Below, one piece after another: positions 56,507-64,000 of a stretch of DNA of 64,000 nucleotides. Position 1 is the first letter of the stretch. Each line of letters starts with the position of its first letter. The DNA comes from Buttiauxella sp. A111 (lineage in GTDB: Bacteria > Pseudomonadota > Gammaproteobacteria > Enterobacterales > Enterobacteriaceae), in NCBI RefSeq assembly GCF_014189855.1, contig NZ_BJFN01000007.1:62001-126000 (forward strand), written 5' to 3'. The notes beneath the pieces are model-generated. The model was not told where the DNA came from, ran no database searches, and worked only from the letters and a program-made list of their open reading frames with translations. Both the position numbers and the translations under genes were made by a program.

Positions 56507-58120
56507 TTAACGACGATTAAATTCACGACCCTGAGAGCCACGTTCTCTGCCACCACCGCGCTGTTCACGGTTTACCGATGAGCGATTAAGACTTTGTTGC
56601 CCACGTTGGTTTTGTGCCTGCCAGGAAGGGGAACGACTGTCGTTACCGCTTAATGCAGATCTGGATTGTTGTGGAGCGCGTTGCTGACGCTGCGCCACAT
56701 TGGTGCTGGCCCGATTCTGTTGTTCACGCGTCTGTGTTCTGGCCGCTTCCTGACGACGTTGGGTCTGCTGATTCGTTGAACGGTTGGCCTGCGTCTTCGC
56801 GGCGTTGCGGCGAGCATCCGTGTTTGGTGTGTCGTAACCCCTATAATTATTGCGCTGAGCAATTTTGTTCACTTGTTGGGAAGATGCCTTACGCTGAGCA
56901 TCGCGGGAAGAGAGCTGTGGTGCTGAGCCTCCCGTTTTCCGCTGAGTTTGCTGCATCTGGGTCTTGGCCGCTTGTCGCTGGGCATCACGGTTGGCTGATG
57001 CGGCGTTTGGCGTTGCGCTAAGCCCTGCGGCAGCATTCGTCCGGTTATAACGCTCAGAAACAGCATTGGACTGGTAGCCAACCCCATCCCTGTACGCAGG
57101 GTTATGCTGGAAGCGCATATTGTTGCTATTGGCCAGATGTTGCCCGGAAACGCGGTTGTAACGGTCAACGTCAATATTGATGTTGTTGTCTCCATTACGG
57201 TTATATCCGCCGCCGCCATTGTAATTATCATGGTGGTGGTAATCGTCATCATCCCAGTCGATGCTGCCAAATAAAGCCGCCGTGGTGACTATGCCGAGAC
57301 CAAATCCCAGCCCATCAACAAAGTTGTCACCGAATTGATCTTCCGGAGGGGGAAGATAAACGGGTGGATAAGCCGTGTTTGGCCAGGTGCCGTACACAGT
57401 CGATGGATTATAAGTCGGGACATAAACGACCTGCGGGTCAGTCGGTTCGATTTTTATGACCGTCGGAGCCGGGGCTGCGCTGGTGCCCGATGACTCTTTA
57501 ACCGTTGTGTTCTGATTTACTGTTACCGGGGCGGTGGTCACCGTTTGTTGCGGTGTCGTTTTCAGGGCACCGGTTTGTTCCGCCAGCAAACGCAATTTCT
57601 GCACGGAATCCATCACATCTTTAGGTTGTGCAAGGAAGGCATCACCCAGATTCTGCACCCACTGCGGGTTTTCCCCCATCAGCGCCGTTAATTGCGGGAA
57701 TGCGACCAGAGATTTCACACTCGGATCCCAAGGCTGATTAGAGACAGCCTGAACGGCGGCATCACCCTCGAGTTTAGGGTTGTCATGAGACCATTGCACT
57801 GCCTGAACCACGTTCGCCGGGTAGGTCGCCGCCATGAGCACTTGCGATAAAAGTGGGTCAGGGAATAGCGCAACAGGCGCAACCCATTGGTCGATTTGGG
57901 CAGACGTAAAGGTGGGGGCATTTGTGAGTGGTGCAGTCGTCCCTGCTACGGGTGTCGCGGGTGCGGCAGCAGGGGCAGGCGCTGCAGGTTGTGCGACTGG
58001 TTCAGGTACAGACGATGCTGCCTCTGTTGACTGGCTTTTCACTATTAGCATGCCTGACGCCGCTAAAATGACAGCACTCCCAACGAGGGCAAGAATATGA
58101 GGCTTGAATGGCAACTTCAT
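56507..58120 (-). CDS. yacH: DUF3300 family protein YacH
   Basis: The 537-residue product matches E. coli YacH in its N-terminal half: PFKPHILALVGSAVILAASG as membrane anchor or signal, a Pro/Ala-rich linker, then the DUF3300 domain with VAPVALFPDPLLSQVLMAATYP and PANVVQAVQWSHDNP. A Pro/Thr-rich segment, DWDDDDYHHHDN and an Asn/Gly-rich zone follow. The last 170 residues are a low-complexity Arg/Gln/Ala tail with repeated AAKTQ-type units, probably disordered. The tail differs from the E. coli repeats. Function is unknown; an envelope location is likely. Confidence 0.85.
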   Translation of the reverse strand: MKLPFKPHILALVGSAVILAASGMLIVKSQSTEAASSVPEPVAQPAAPAPAAAPATPVAGTTAPLTNAPTFTSAQIDQWVAPVALFPDPLLSQVLMAATYPANVVQAVQWSHDNPKLEGDAAVQAVSNQPWDPSVKSLVAFPQLTALMGENPQWVQNLGDAFLAQPKDVMDSVQKLRLLAEQTGALKTTPQQTVTTAPVTVNQNTTVKESSGTSAAPAPTVIKIEPTDPQVVYVPTYNPSTVYGTWPNTAYPPVYLPPPEDQFGDNFVDGLGFGLGIVTTAALFGSIDWDDDDYHHHDNYNGGGGYNRNGDNNINIDVDRYNRVSGQHLANSNNMRFQHNPAYRDGVGYQSNAVSERYNRTNAAAGLSATPNAASANRDAQRQAAKTQMQQTQRKTGGSAPQLSSRDAQRKASSQQVNKIAQRNNYRGYDTPNTDARRNAAKTQANRSTNQQTQRRQEAARTQTREQQNRASTNVAQRQQRAPQQSRSALSGNDSRSPSWQAQNQRGQQSLNRSSVNREQRGGGRERGSQGREFNRR

Positions 58121-58393
58121 TTAACGTCTCCTGGTATTCAGAAGTAGGGAGCTGTGCCGGGAAGCGGCAAATCGTGGCGAGTATAGAGAGCTGATAGTTT
58201 AATTTTTGTCTTAAACAGGGATTCTTGCCGTGAAAATAAGACAAAACCGTGAAATATTATTTCCGCCTATACAAATCTTGTACAAAACCTGGCATCCCAA
58301 TGCGGTTTTTTTGTGCCAGAAGCTCATATCTAAAAGTAATATTTTGTCCTTAACGATTCAGCAAGTATTTAATGTTGCTTTTTTGTAAACGGA

Positions 58394-58422
58394 TTAACAC
58401 CCCCTGAAAATCCTGCTATGCT
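58394..58422 (+). promoter_or_regulatory. acnB promoter
   Basis: TTAACA (58394-58399), a 17-bp spacer and TATGCT (58417-58422) form a good sigma-70 promoter about 100 bp before the acnB start. The rest of the 400-bp yacH-acnB gap is AT-rich without an open frame. Confidence 0.78.
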
Positions 58423-58524
58423 GCCCGTCGCGGAACCGGGCATTGACCCTACAAACTGCTGTCTCACAGGAGCGTGAAGAGAATAGCCGGAACCGAAATG
58501 ACAATGAGAGCGAGGAGAACCGTC

Positions 58525-61122
58525 GTGCTAGAAGAATACCGTAAGCACGTAGCCGAACGTGCTGCAGATGGGATTGTTCCAAAACCTTTAGAAGCATCCC
58601 AAATGGCCGCACTGGTCGAGCTGCTGAAAACCCCGCCAGCGGGTGAAGAAGAATTCCTTTTAGATCTTATTACCAATCGTGTTCCGCCAGGCGTTGATGA
58701 AGCCGCCTACGTTAAAGCCGGTTTCCTGGCTGCCATCTCCAAAGGTGAAGCCACTTCCCCGTTAATCTCCCCTGAGAAAGCTGTAGAACTGCTTGGCACC
58801 ATGCAAGGTGGCTACAACATTCACCCGTTGATTGACGCGCTGGATAACGAAAAATTGGCACCGATTGCAGCCAAAGCGTTGTCCCACACGTTGCTGATGT
58901 TTGATAACTTCTACGATGTAGAAGAGAAAGCAAAAGCCGGTAATCCCCACGCACAACAAGTGCTGAAAGCCTGGGCTGATGCCGAGTGGTTCCTGTCTCG
59001 CCCTAAACTGGCTGAGAAAATCACCGTTACCGTATTTAAAGTGACGGGTGAAACGAACACCGATGACCTGTCTCCTGCACCTGATGCCTGGTCACGCCCG
59101 GATATCCCTCTGCACGCGCTGGCGATGCTGAAAAACGCCCGTGAAGGTATTGTGCCGGATCAACCAGGCAGCGTTGGCCCGATCAAACAGATCGAAGAAT
59201 TAAATAAGAAAGGTTTCCCACTGGCATATGTGGGCGACGTTGTTGGTACCGGTTCTTCGCGTAAATCTGCGACCAACTCTGTACTGTGGTTTATGGGCGA
59301 CGATATCCCGAACGTGCCGAACAAGCGCGGCGGTGGTGTGGTGCTCGGCGGCAAAATCGCGCCAATCTTCTTTAACACCATGGAAGATGCCGGTGCACTG
59401 CCAATCGAAGTTGACGTAAACAATCTGAACATGGGCGATGTTATCGATATCTACCCATACAAAGGTGAAGTACGTAACCACGAAACTAACGAAGTCATCG
59501 CGAATTTCGAGCTGAAAACCGATGTGCTGCTGGACGAAGTGCGTGCTGGTGGTCGTATTCCGTTGATCATCGGTCGCGGTCTGACAACCAAAGCGCGTGA
59601 AGCGTTGAACTTGCCACGTAGCGAAGTGTTTGTGCAGGCGAAAGATGTTGCGCAAAGTACTCGTGGTTTCTCGCTGGCACAGAAAATGGTTGGCCGTGCG
59701 TGTGGCGTTGAAGGTATCCGCCCGAATCAGTATTGCGAACCAAAAATGACTTCAGTCGGTTCTCAAGACACCACCGGTCCAATGACCCGTGATGAACTGA
59801 AAGACCTGGCGTGCCTGGGCTTCTCTGCTGATTTGGTGATGCAGTCCTTCTGCCACACTGCCGCTTATCCTAAGCCGGTGGATGTGAATACTCACCACAC
59901 GCTGCCTGACTTCATCATGAACCGTGGCGGTGTGTCGCTGCGTCCGGGTGATGGTGTTATCCACTCCTGGCTGAACCGTATGCTGCTGCCTGATACCGTG
60001 GGTACCGGCGGTGACTCCCATACTCGTTTCCCAATTGGTATTTCCTTCCCTGCGGGTTCTGGTTTGGTGGCGTTTGCTGCGGCAACCGGCGTGATGCCAC
60101 TGGATATGCCTGAGTCAGTACTGGTGCGCTTCAAAGGCAAAATGCAGCCGGGGATCACCCTGCGTGATTTGGTTCATGCGATCCCGCTGTATGCCATTAA
60201 GCAAGGCCTGCTGACCGTTGAGAAGAAAGGTAAGAAAAACATCTTCTCTGGTCGCATCCTGGAAATCGAAGGTCTGCCAACGCTTAAAGTTGAGCAGGCA
60301 TTTGAACTGACCGATGCTTCCGCTGAGCGTTCAGCTGCTGGCTGTACCATCAAGCTTGATCGCGAACCGATCGAAGAGTATCTGAGCTCTAACATCGTGC
60401 TGCTGAAGTGGATGATCGCAGAAGGTTACGGCGATCGTCGTACGCTTGAGCGCCGTATCCAGGGCATGGAAAAATGGCTGGCCGATCCTCAGTTGATGGA
60501 AGCGGATGCCGATGCAGAATACGCAGAGATCATTGAAATCGATCTGAACGATATCAAAGAGCCTATTCTGTGTGCGCCAAACGATCCGGACGATGCACGT
60601 CTGCTGTCTGATGTTCAGGGCGAGAAAATTGATGAAGTGTTCATCGGTTCTTGCATGACCAACATCGGCCACTTCCGTGCGGCAGGTAAACTGCTCGATA
60701 GCCACAAAGGTCAGTTGCCGACTCGTCTGTGGGTTGCTCCGCCAACGCGTATGGATGCCGCTCAGTTGACTGAGGAAGGCTACTACAGCGTGTTTGGTAA
60801 GAGCGGTGCACGTATCGAAATCCCGGGCTGTTCACTGTGTATGGGTAACCAGGCGCGTGTGGCAGATGGCTCGACCGTGGTTTCAACGTCGACGCGTAAC
60901 TTCCCTAACCGTTTGGGTACTGGTGCTAACGTGTTCCTGGCTTCCGCAGAACTGGCCGCAGTGGCTTCACTGCTGGGCAAACTGCCAACGCCTGACGAAT
61001 ACCAGACCTTTATGGCGCAAGTTGATAAGACGGCTGTCGATACCTACCGTTATCTGAACTTTGACAAACTTTCTCAGTACACCGAGAAAGCAGACGGTGT
61101 GATTTTCCAGACCGCGGTGTAA
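58525..61122 (+). CDS. acnB: Aconitate hydratase B AcnB
   Basis: AcnB is the main exponential-phase aconitase, interconverting citrate and isocitrate, and in apo form binds mRNA. The GTG at 58525 is chosen because it follows GAGGAG by 7 nt and gives 865 residues, exactly the E. coli length. The frame is open 17 codons upstream. The N-terminal HEAT-like domain ([15 protein letters not shown]) precedes the swivel domain. The [4Fe-4S] cysteines lie in [10 protein letters not shown] and [11 protein letters not shown] near the C-terminus. Confidence 0.98.
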   Translation: MLEEYRKHVAERAADGIVPKPLEASQMAALVELLKTPPAGEEEFLLDLITNRVPPGVDEAAYVKAGFLAAISKGEATSPLISPEKAVELLGTMQGGYNIHPLIDALDNEKLAPIAAKALSHTLLMFDNFYDVEEKAKAGNPHAQQVLKAWADAEWFLSRPKLAEKITVTVFKVTGETNTDDLSPAPDAWSRPDIPLHALAMLKNAREGIVPDQPGSVGPIKQIEELNKKGFPLAYVGDVVGTGSSRKSATNSVLWFMGDDIPNVPNKRGGGVVLGGKIAPIFFNTMEDAGALPIEVDVNNLNMGDVIDIYPYKGEVRNHETNEVIANFELKTDVLLDEVRAGGRIPLIIGRGLTTKAREALNLPRSEVFVQAKDVAQSTRGFSLAQKMVGRACGVEGIRPNQYCEPKMTSVGSQDTTGPMTRDELKDLACLGFSADLVMQSFCHTAAYPKPVDVNTHHTLPDFIMNRGGVSLRPGDGVIHSWLNRMLLPDTVGTGGDSHTRFPIGISFPAGSGLVAFAAATGVMPLDMPESVLVRFKGKMQPGITLRDLVHAIPLYAIKQGLLTVEKKGKKNIFSGRILEIEGLPTLKVEQAFELTDASAERSAAGCTIKLDREPIEEYLSSNIVLLKWMIAEGYGDRRTLERRIQGMEKWLADPQLMEADADAEYAEIIEIDLNDIKEPILCAPNDPDDARLLSDVQGEKIDEVFIGSCMTNIGHFRAAGKLLDSHKGQLPTRLWVAPPTRMDAAQLTEEGYYSVFGKSGARIEIPGCSLCMGNQARVADGSTVVSTSTRNFPNRLGTGANVFLASAELAAVASLLGKLPTPDEYQTFMAQVDKTAVDTYRYLNFDKLSQYTEKADGVIFQTAV

Positions 61123-61130
61123 ATGATTTT

Positions 61131-61240
61131 CCCCTCACCCTAACCCTCTCCCAACGGGAGAGGGGACTGTCCGGTTTTCTCTCTCTCCTGGCAGAGCACG
61201 GTTTTCTCCCTCTCCCCGTGGGAGAGGGGCGGGGTGAGGG
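61131..61240. repeat. GC-rich palindromic interspersed repeat, pair
   Basis: Two hairpin units (61131-61165 and 61206-61240), each built on CCCTCTCCC/GGGAGAGGG, face each other, and the outer ends CCCCTCACCC and GGGTGAGGG also pair. The unit type is a common intergenic palindrome in enterobacteria. A third unit is at 63955-63991. It begins 8 bp after acnB and may end its transcript. Confidence 0.85.
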
Positions 61241-61367
61241 CATCAGACCACTCAATTTTATTTCCCTATCCTCTACTTACATCCTGTTTTTCGCCGGTTT
61301 TGCTGCGATAATTACCTTATACGCTAAGGGGTACTGTATTTCCCCAGGCCGGGTAGAGGAAAACACC

Positions 61368-61733
61368 ATGGAATATGAATTTTTGCGCGATGTCACCGGG
61401 TTGGTGAAAGTGCGTATGTCGATGGGTCACGAAGTGGTGGGTCATTGGTTTAATGAAGAAGTAAAAGATAATCTCGCCCTGCTCGATGAAGTTGAAGAGG
61501 CAGCAAACTCAGTAAAAGGTAGTGAACGCCAGTGGCAACGTACTGGGCACGAATACACGTTGTGGCTCGATGAAGAAGAGGTGATTATCCGTGCCAATCA
61601 GCTGGAAATAACCGGTGATGAAATGGAAGACGGGATGAATTACTACGACGAAGAGAGCTTGTCATTCTGCGGCGTTGAGGACTTTATGCAAGTGGTTAAC
61701 GCCTACCGGGAATTTATTGCGCAAAAGCGTTAA
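61368..61733 (+). CDS. yacL: UPF0231 family protein YacL
   Basis: The 121-residue acidic protein matches E. coli YacL (120 residues, UPF0231), of unknown function. The ATG giving [20 protein letters not shown] is preceded by AGAGGA. The frame is open 50 codons further, but that region crosses the palindromic repeat. Family features are [13 protein letters not shown] and [13 protein letters not shown]. In E. coli the next genes are speD and speE; here an ERIC element follows at once. Confidence 0.94.
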   Translation: MEYEFLRDVTGLVKVRMSMGHEVVGHWFNEEVKDNLALLDEVEEAANSVKGSERQWQRTGHEYTLWLDEEEVIIRANQLEITGDEMEDGMNYYDEESLSFCGVEDFMQVVNAYREFIAQKR

Positions 61734-61742
61734 TTCACTAAA

Positions 61743-61863
61743 ACCCAAAATAATTCGAGTTGCAGAAAGACGGCAAGTGAGTAAATCCCCAGGAGCTTAC
61801 ATAAGTAAGTGACTGGGGTGAGCGAACGCAGCCAACGCAGCTGCAGCTTGAAGTATGACGGGT
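61743..61863. repeat. ERIC element, copy 2
   Basis: This 121-bp imperfect palindrome begins ACCC and ends GGGT and contains the ERIC core ATCCCCAGGAGCTTAC ... AAGTAAGTGACTGGGGTGAGCG. It is in the opposite orientation to the copy at 2314-2434. It lies between convergent yacL and yacC, touching the yacC stop codon, at the position of speDE in E. coli. Confidence 0.96.
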
Positions 61864-62210
61864 TATTTCACGTAGGCGAGCAGACTTAATGAATCCCGAG
61901 CCAGCGATTTACATTTGTTCGCTGTTGGGATGGCAATGCCACTAAGATCGCGATAGCTGTCTTCACCCAATGCTTTCATGTTGAAGGTATCGTAATTGCT
62001 CAAATCCCACTGGTTTTGTTGTGCAAAAAACACCAGTGCGCGACGAATTTGTCCGTTAGGCAGATTTTGGTAGCCGCAATCATTTTTCAGGAACACAAAA
62101 ACCGCAGTAAGATCGGCCATATCTTCTGCTTCAGACTCGCTAAGTGCCTGACTGCTGGTAGAAAAAGCCAGCAACAATCCCAGCATTAATGCCCTAACAC
62201 CCATCTTCAT
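61863..62210 (-). CDS. yacC: PulS/OutS-like exported protein YacC
   Basis: From the ATG at 62210 the product has 115 residues, the E. coli YacC length; an upstream in-frame GTG at 62222 is less likely. A signal peptide (MKMGVRALMLGLLLAFSTSSQA) precedes a mature part beginning LSESEAEDMADLTAVFVFLK, nearly identical to E. coli. The family resembles type II secretion pilotins of the PulS/OutS type. There is no lipobox cysteine, so it is probably soluble in the periplasm. Two cysteines remain (NDCGYQN and NKCKSLA). The function is not established. Confidence 0.92.
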   Translation of the reverse strand: MKMGVRALMLGLLLAFSTSSQALSESEAEDMADLTAVFVFLKNDCGYQNLPNGQIRRALVFFAQQNQWDLSNYDTFNMKALGEDSYRDLSGIAIPTANKCKSLARDSLSLLAYVK

Positions 62211-62302
62211 CACATCTACCACTTTTTATCAGATACGAAACGTTAGCACAGTTGAGCAAGACGCGACGAGAATTATTCACAGCTCTATTCTCTGGGTAAA
62301 AC

Positions 62303-62333
62303 TTGACCTTCCCCTTGGGTAAAGGTTTATGCT
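62303..62333 (+). promoter_or_regulatory. CueR-type cueO promoter
   Basis: TTGACC (62303-62308) and TATGCT (62328-62333) are separated by 19 bp, the over-long spacer typical of MerR-family control. The spacer holds an ACCTTCCC/GGGTAAAGGT dyad like the CueR sites of E. coli copA and cueO. Copper-induced activation by CueR is inferred. Confidence 0.88.
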
Positions 62334-62366
62334 CAACAGCACGCCTGCTAAAGAAAGGAATTGAAT

Positions 62367-63950
62367 ATGCATCGCCGTGATTTTCTAAAATATTCTGCTG
62401 CTATTGGTGCGTTTAGCGCTCTGCCGCTCTGGAGTAAAGCGGCACTGGCGGCCGACAGACCCGCATTGCCGATCCCCGGAATTCTCTCCCCTGATGCAAA
62501 GAATAGCATCCGTTTAACCGTACAAGGCGGCAAAAGCACATTCAATGGAAAAACGGCCACCACTTGGGGTTATAACGGCAATTTGCTTGGGCCTGCGTTA
62601 CAGCTTAGTCAGGGTGAAGAAGTCACCGTTGAGATAAATAACACCCTCGCGGAAGAGACGACGCTTCACTGGCATGGTTTAGAAATCCCCGGCGATGTCG
62701 ACGGCGGTCCACAAGGTGTCATTGCCGCAGGTGGCAAACGCACCGTGAAATTTACACCGCAGCAACGCGCGGCAACGTGCTGGTTCCACCCGCATCAGCA
62801 TGGAAAAACGGGTCATCAGGTCGCGATGGGCCTTGCGGGGCTGGTATTGATTGAGGATAGCGAAAGCCGTGCGCTGCGCTTACCGAAGCAGTGGGGCATC
62901 GATGATGTGCCGCTGATTATTCAGGACAAGCGTTTCAGTGCCGATGGGCAAATTGATTATCAACTGGATCTGATGAGTGCGGCTGTTGGTTGGTTTGGCG
63001 ACACGCTGTTGTGTAACGGAGCGGTGTACCCACAGCATGCTAACCCGCGTGGCTGGCTGCGTTTACGTTTGCTCAATGGCTGTAACGCTCGTTCATTAAA
63101 TATTGCTGCCAGCGATAACCGACCGTTGTACGTGATTGCCAGCGATGGTGGCCTGCTCGCGGAACCGGTTAAAGTCACCGAACTCTCCATGTTAATGGGG
63201 GAGCGCTTCGAAGTGCTGGTGGATACTCGTGACGGCAAAGCGTTTGATATCGTCACGCTGCCGGTTAAACAAATGGGTATGACGGTCGCGCCTTTTGACC
63301 AGCCAGTGCCTGTCGTGCGCATCCAACCGTTGATTATCGCCGCTTCTGCCGAACTGCCCGATAAGCTGGCTACTGTCCCGGCGATACCCAATCATGAAGG
63401 GGTTACCGAACGCTGGTTGCAACTGATGATGGATCCGATGCTGGATATGATGGGAATGCAGGCGCTGATGGATAAATACGGCCCTCAGGCGATGGGCGGC
63501 ATGGGCATGTCCGGGCATGGCAATATGGGCGGCATGGGGAATATGGACCATGGCAAGATGAATCATGGCGGCATGAATCACGGCAAACAGGGCGCTGGTT
63601 TCGATTTCCATAATGCGAATAAGATTAACGGCAAAGCGTTTGATATGAATACGCCAGCTTTCGCCGCCGAAAAGGGCAAATACGAGAAATGGACGATTTC
63701 CGGCGAAGGCGACATGATGCTGCATCCTTTCCATATTCATGGAACGCAATTCCGTATCCTCAGTGAGAATGGTCAACCGGTAGCGGCCCATCGTCAGGGC
63801 TGGAAAGATACCGTGCGTGTGGAAGGCGCGCGTAGCGAAGTGTTAGTGCGTTTTGATCATGTCGCTTCAAAGGAGCATGCGTATATGGCGCACTGCCATC
63901 TGCTCGAACATGAAGATACCGGCATGATGCTCGGATTTACGGTGGCGTAA
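62367..63950 (+). CDS. cueO: Multicopper oxidase CueO
   Basis: CueO is a periplasmic cuprous oxidase that protects against copper. The 527-residue protein (E. coli 516) has a Tat signal ([13 protein letters not shown]). The four copper-ligand motifs HWHG, HPHQH, HPFHIHG and [12 protein letters not shown] are intact. A methionine-rich insert near residues 355-410 (repeated GNMGG, HGKM and HGGMNHGK units) binds Cu(I). The ATG at 62367 follows AAGGA by 8 nt. A CueR-type promoter is upstream. Confidence 0.97.
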   Translation: MHRRDFLKYSAAIGAFSALPLWSKAALAADRPALPIPGILSPDAKNSIRLTVQGGKSTFNGKTATTWGYNGNLLGPALQLSQGEEVTVEINNTLAEETTLHWHGLEIPGDVDGGPQGVIAAGGKRTVKFTPQQRAATCWFHPHQHGKTGHQVAMGLAGLVLIEDSESRALRLPKQWGIDDVPLIIQDKRFSADGQIDYQLDLMSAAVGWFGDTLLCNGAVYPQHANPRGWLRLRLLNGCNARSLNIAASDNRPLYVIASDGGLLAEPVKVTELSMLMGERFEVLVDTRDGKAFDIVTLPVKQMGMTVAPFDQPVPVVRIQPLIIAASAELPDKLATVPAIPNHEGVTERWLQLMMDPMLDMMGMQALMDKYGPQAMGGMGMSGHGNMGGMGNMDHGKMNHGGMNHGKQGAGFDFHNANKINGKAFDMNTPAFAAEKGKYEKWTISGEGDMMLHPFHIHGTQFRILSENGQPVAAHRQGWKDTVRVEGARSEVLVRFDHVASKEHAYMAHCHLLEHEDTGMMLGFTVA

Positions 63951-63954
63951 AATG

Positions 63955-63991
63955 GCCCTCACCCCGGCCCTCTCCCACGGGGAGAGGGGGA
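63955..63991. repeat. GC-rich palindromic interspersed repeat, third unit
   Basis: CCCTCACCCC, then CCCTCTCCC facing GGGGAGAGGGGG, starts 5 bp after the cueO stop. It is the same type of unit as at 61131-61240. The element may continue past the window edge. Confidence 0.8.
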
Positions 63992-64000
63992 ATACCGAAC

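Noticed and set aside
63955-64000. Start of an insertion sequence at the right edge
   Set aside because: The palindrome matches the interspersed repeat at 61131-61240, and no transposase-like frame is visible.

Overview
The window is a chromosomal segment of a member of the Enterobacteriaceae. Nearly every protein aligns by eye, at the same length or within a few residues, with Escherichia coli counterparts, and gene order largely follows the E. coli 2-3 minute region. It is not E. coli itself: a DUF721 gene sits between lpxC and secM, a GH43/GPH sugar cassette lies between ampE and aroP, a DUF2950 gene lies beside yacH, speDE is missing from its usual place, and the left end is joined to a different part of the map. 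I cannot name the genus. No tRNA, rRNA, insertion sequence, prophage or CRISPR array was seen.

Layout. (1) 1-2311: mutY (partial, minus), trmB, yggL, yggN. In E. coli this block lies near 66 min, about 3 Mb from leu. (2) 2314-2434: an ERIC element at the join. (3) 2468-7400: leuDCBA (minus) behind a leuL attenuator. (4) 7325-12754: AT-rich leuO upstream region, leuO, ilvIH and cra. (5) 12755-32302: the division and cell-wall cluster from the Pmra promoter, with mraZ, rsmH, ftsL, ftsI, murE, murF, mraY, murD, ftsW, murG, murC, ddlB, ftsQ, ftsA, ftsZ and lpxC, then a DUF721 (DciA-like) gene on the opposite strand and secM. (6) 32303-38347: secA, mutT, the minus-strand yacG-zapD-coaE block, and guaC. 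(7) 38384-43991: the hofC-hofB-ppdD pilus genes, nadC, and divergent ampDE. (8) 44019-47921: an arabinoside/xyloside-type GH43 enzyme with a GPH symporter, then aroP. (9) 48425-55640: pdhR with its operator, aceE, aceF and lpd. (10) 55647-61122: a DUF2950 gene, yacH (DUF3300), and acnB. (11) 61123-64000: palindromic repeats, yacL, a second ERIC element where speDE would be expected, yacC, and cueO with a CueR-type promoter.

How the genes work together. leuABCD, leuO and ilvIH serve branched-chain amino-acid synthesis. The mra/fts/mur cluster makes lipid II and the divisome and ends with lpxC (lipid A) and the SecM-SecA secretion sensor. PdhR represses the pyruvate dehydrogenase operon, which supplies acetyl-CoA to the TCA cycle where AcnB acts.

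Main observations. The left junction and the orientations of its genes are explained by one inversion around oriC, roughly symmetric on E. coli coordinates. Both places where gene order departs from E. coli at the ends of the window carry an ERIC element, and the two are in opposite orientation. A DciA-like helicase-loader domain gene is kept next to secM in a lineage expected to use DnaC.
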